64,000 nt of DNA from Cerasibacillus sp036516575 (lineage in GTDB: Bacteria; Bacillota; Bacilli; Bacillales; Amphibacillaceae): the NCBI RefSeq assembly GCF_036516575.1, contig NZ_DATBTY010000073.1:124001-188000 (forward strand). Reading direction: 5' to 3'. Below, one piece after another: positions 63,715-64,000 of this stretch (the stretch's first letter is position 1; each line of letters opens with the position of its first letter). Position numbers and translations under genes: made by a program. The notes beneath the pieces were generated by a model. That model was not told the origin of the DNA. It searched no databases and saw nothing but the letters and a program-made list of their open reading frames with translations.

Positions 63715-64000
63715 CTATACGAGTTTTCCATCCTTAAGTATAAATAGATGATCCGGATTTTTAATTAAATGTTTATCATGTGTGACAACGAGTAATGTCG
63801 TTTGATTTTTTTTACAGAGACGAGTTAATAATTCAATTACCCTTAATGAATTCTCAGAGTCCAAATTACCTGTAGGTTCATCCGCAAAAATGACTTTTGG
63901 ATTGTGGATCATTGCCCTTGCAATGGCCACTCTTTGTTGTTGCCCACCAGATAATTCACTAGGAAAAGAACGCATATAATGATGAATCTCTAAATCTTTT
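63715..64000 (-). CDS. ABC transporter ATPase (MacB/LolD type), 3' part
   Basis: C-terminal 95 residues of an ABC ATPase that enters from beyond the window (the frame continues to base 64000). The signature LSGGQQQRVAIARA, Walker B VIFADEPTGNLDSE and H-loop VVTHDKH are visible; the ADEPTGNLD form is typical of the LolD/MacB/FtsE group that pairs with FtsX-type permeases. The Walker A half is outside. It probably forms an operon with the permease that follows. Confidence 0.92.
   Translation of the reverse strand, partial: KDLEIHHYMRSFPSELSGGQQQRVAIARAMIHNPKVIFADEPTGNLDSENSLRVIELLTRLCKKNQTTLLVVTHDKHLIKNPDHLFILKDGKLV

Overview
The window is AT-rich DNA from a low-GC, Gram-positive, endospore-forming member of the Bacillaceae (Bacillota). 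The evidence is a Bacillus subtilis-like gene order (uvrBA, hprK-lgt-ppaX-yvoF, trxB, rapZ-yvcK-whiA-crh-clpP, cggR-gapA-pgk-tpiA-gpmI-eno, secG-est-rnr ... smpB ... ssrA, fadNAE), a dipicolinate synthase gene, bacillithiol synthesis, strong Shine-Dalgarno sites with many TTG and GTG starts, and recognisable CtsR, CggR, Zur, FadR and GlpP control signals. The genus cannot be fixed from the sequence alone.

Layout. 0-5 kb: the end of uvrB, uvrA, a tandem repeat array, and a convergent cation exporter with a probable manganese riboswitch. 5.4-12.4 kb: yojF-bshB2, yvlD, the hprK-lgt-ppaX-yvoF operon, and glpP with glpD behind an antiterminator-type leader. 12.9-22.2 kb: a TPR protein, trxB, rapZ-yvcK-whiA, crh, clpP (reverse strand, CtsR box), tRNA-Arg, spoVFA and ddh, a divergent pair. 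22.3-29.4 kb: the lower-glycolysis operon under CggR. 29.9-32.6 kb: a stand-alone ptsI and a serine hydrolase. 32.7-40.6 kb: secG-est-rnr, an inserted manganese ABC operon, smpB and tmRNA. 41-47.5 kb: accessory metabolism and a CwlO-type hydrolase. 47.6-51.3 kb: a zinc-uptake operon that also carries zur and two fluoride channels. 51.6-59.6 kb: argS, a decayed acetyltransferase and fadNAE. 60.2-64 kb: accessory membrane proteins, a broken secreted-peptide gene and an FtsX-type ABC transporter running off the window.

Themes. Carbon flow control is concentrated here: HPr kinase and its partner Crh, YvcK and RapZ, the CggR glycolytic operon, PTS enzyme I, GlpP/glpD and FadR/fadNAE. Metal homeostasis is the second theme: a Mn importer, a probable Mn exporter under a riboswitch, and a Zur-controlled Zn importer.

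The most unusual signal is not a gene. Six intergenic tandem arrays were found. Five have an exact 52-bp period and one a 53-bp period. Four share an invariant hairpin core with an array-specific linker, one shares only the hairpin heart, and one has unrelated sequence but the same 52-bp period. Five of the six sit between convergent genes, and four lie within about 50 bp of a recurring terminator hairpin. 52 bp is close to five turns of B-DNA. I do not recognise this as a named element; it is the best candidate here for something undescribed.
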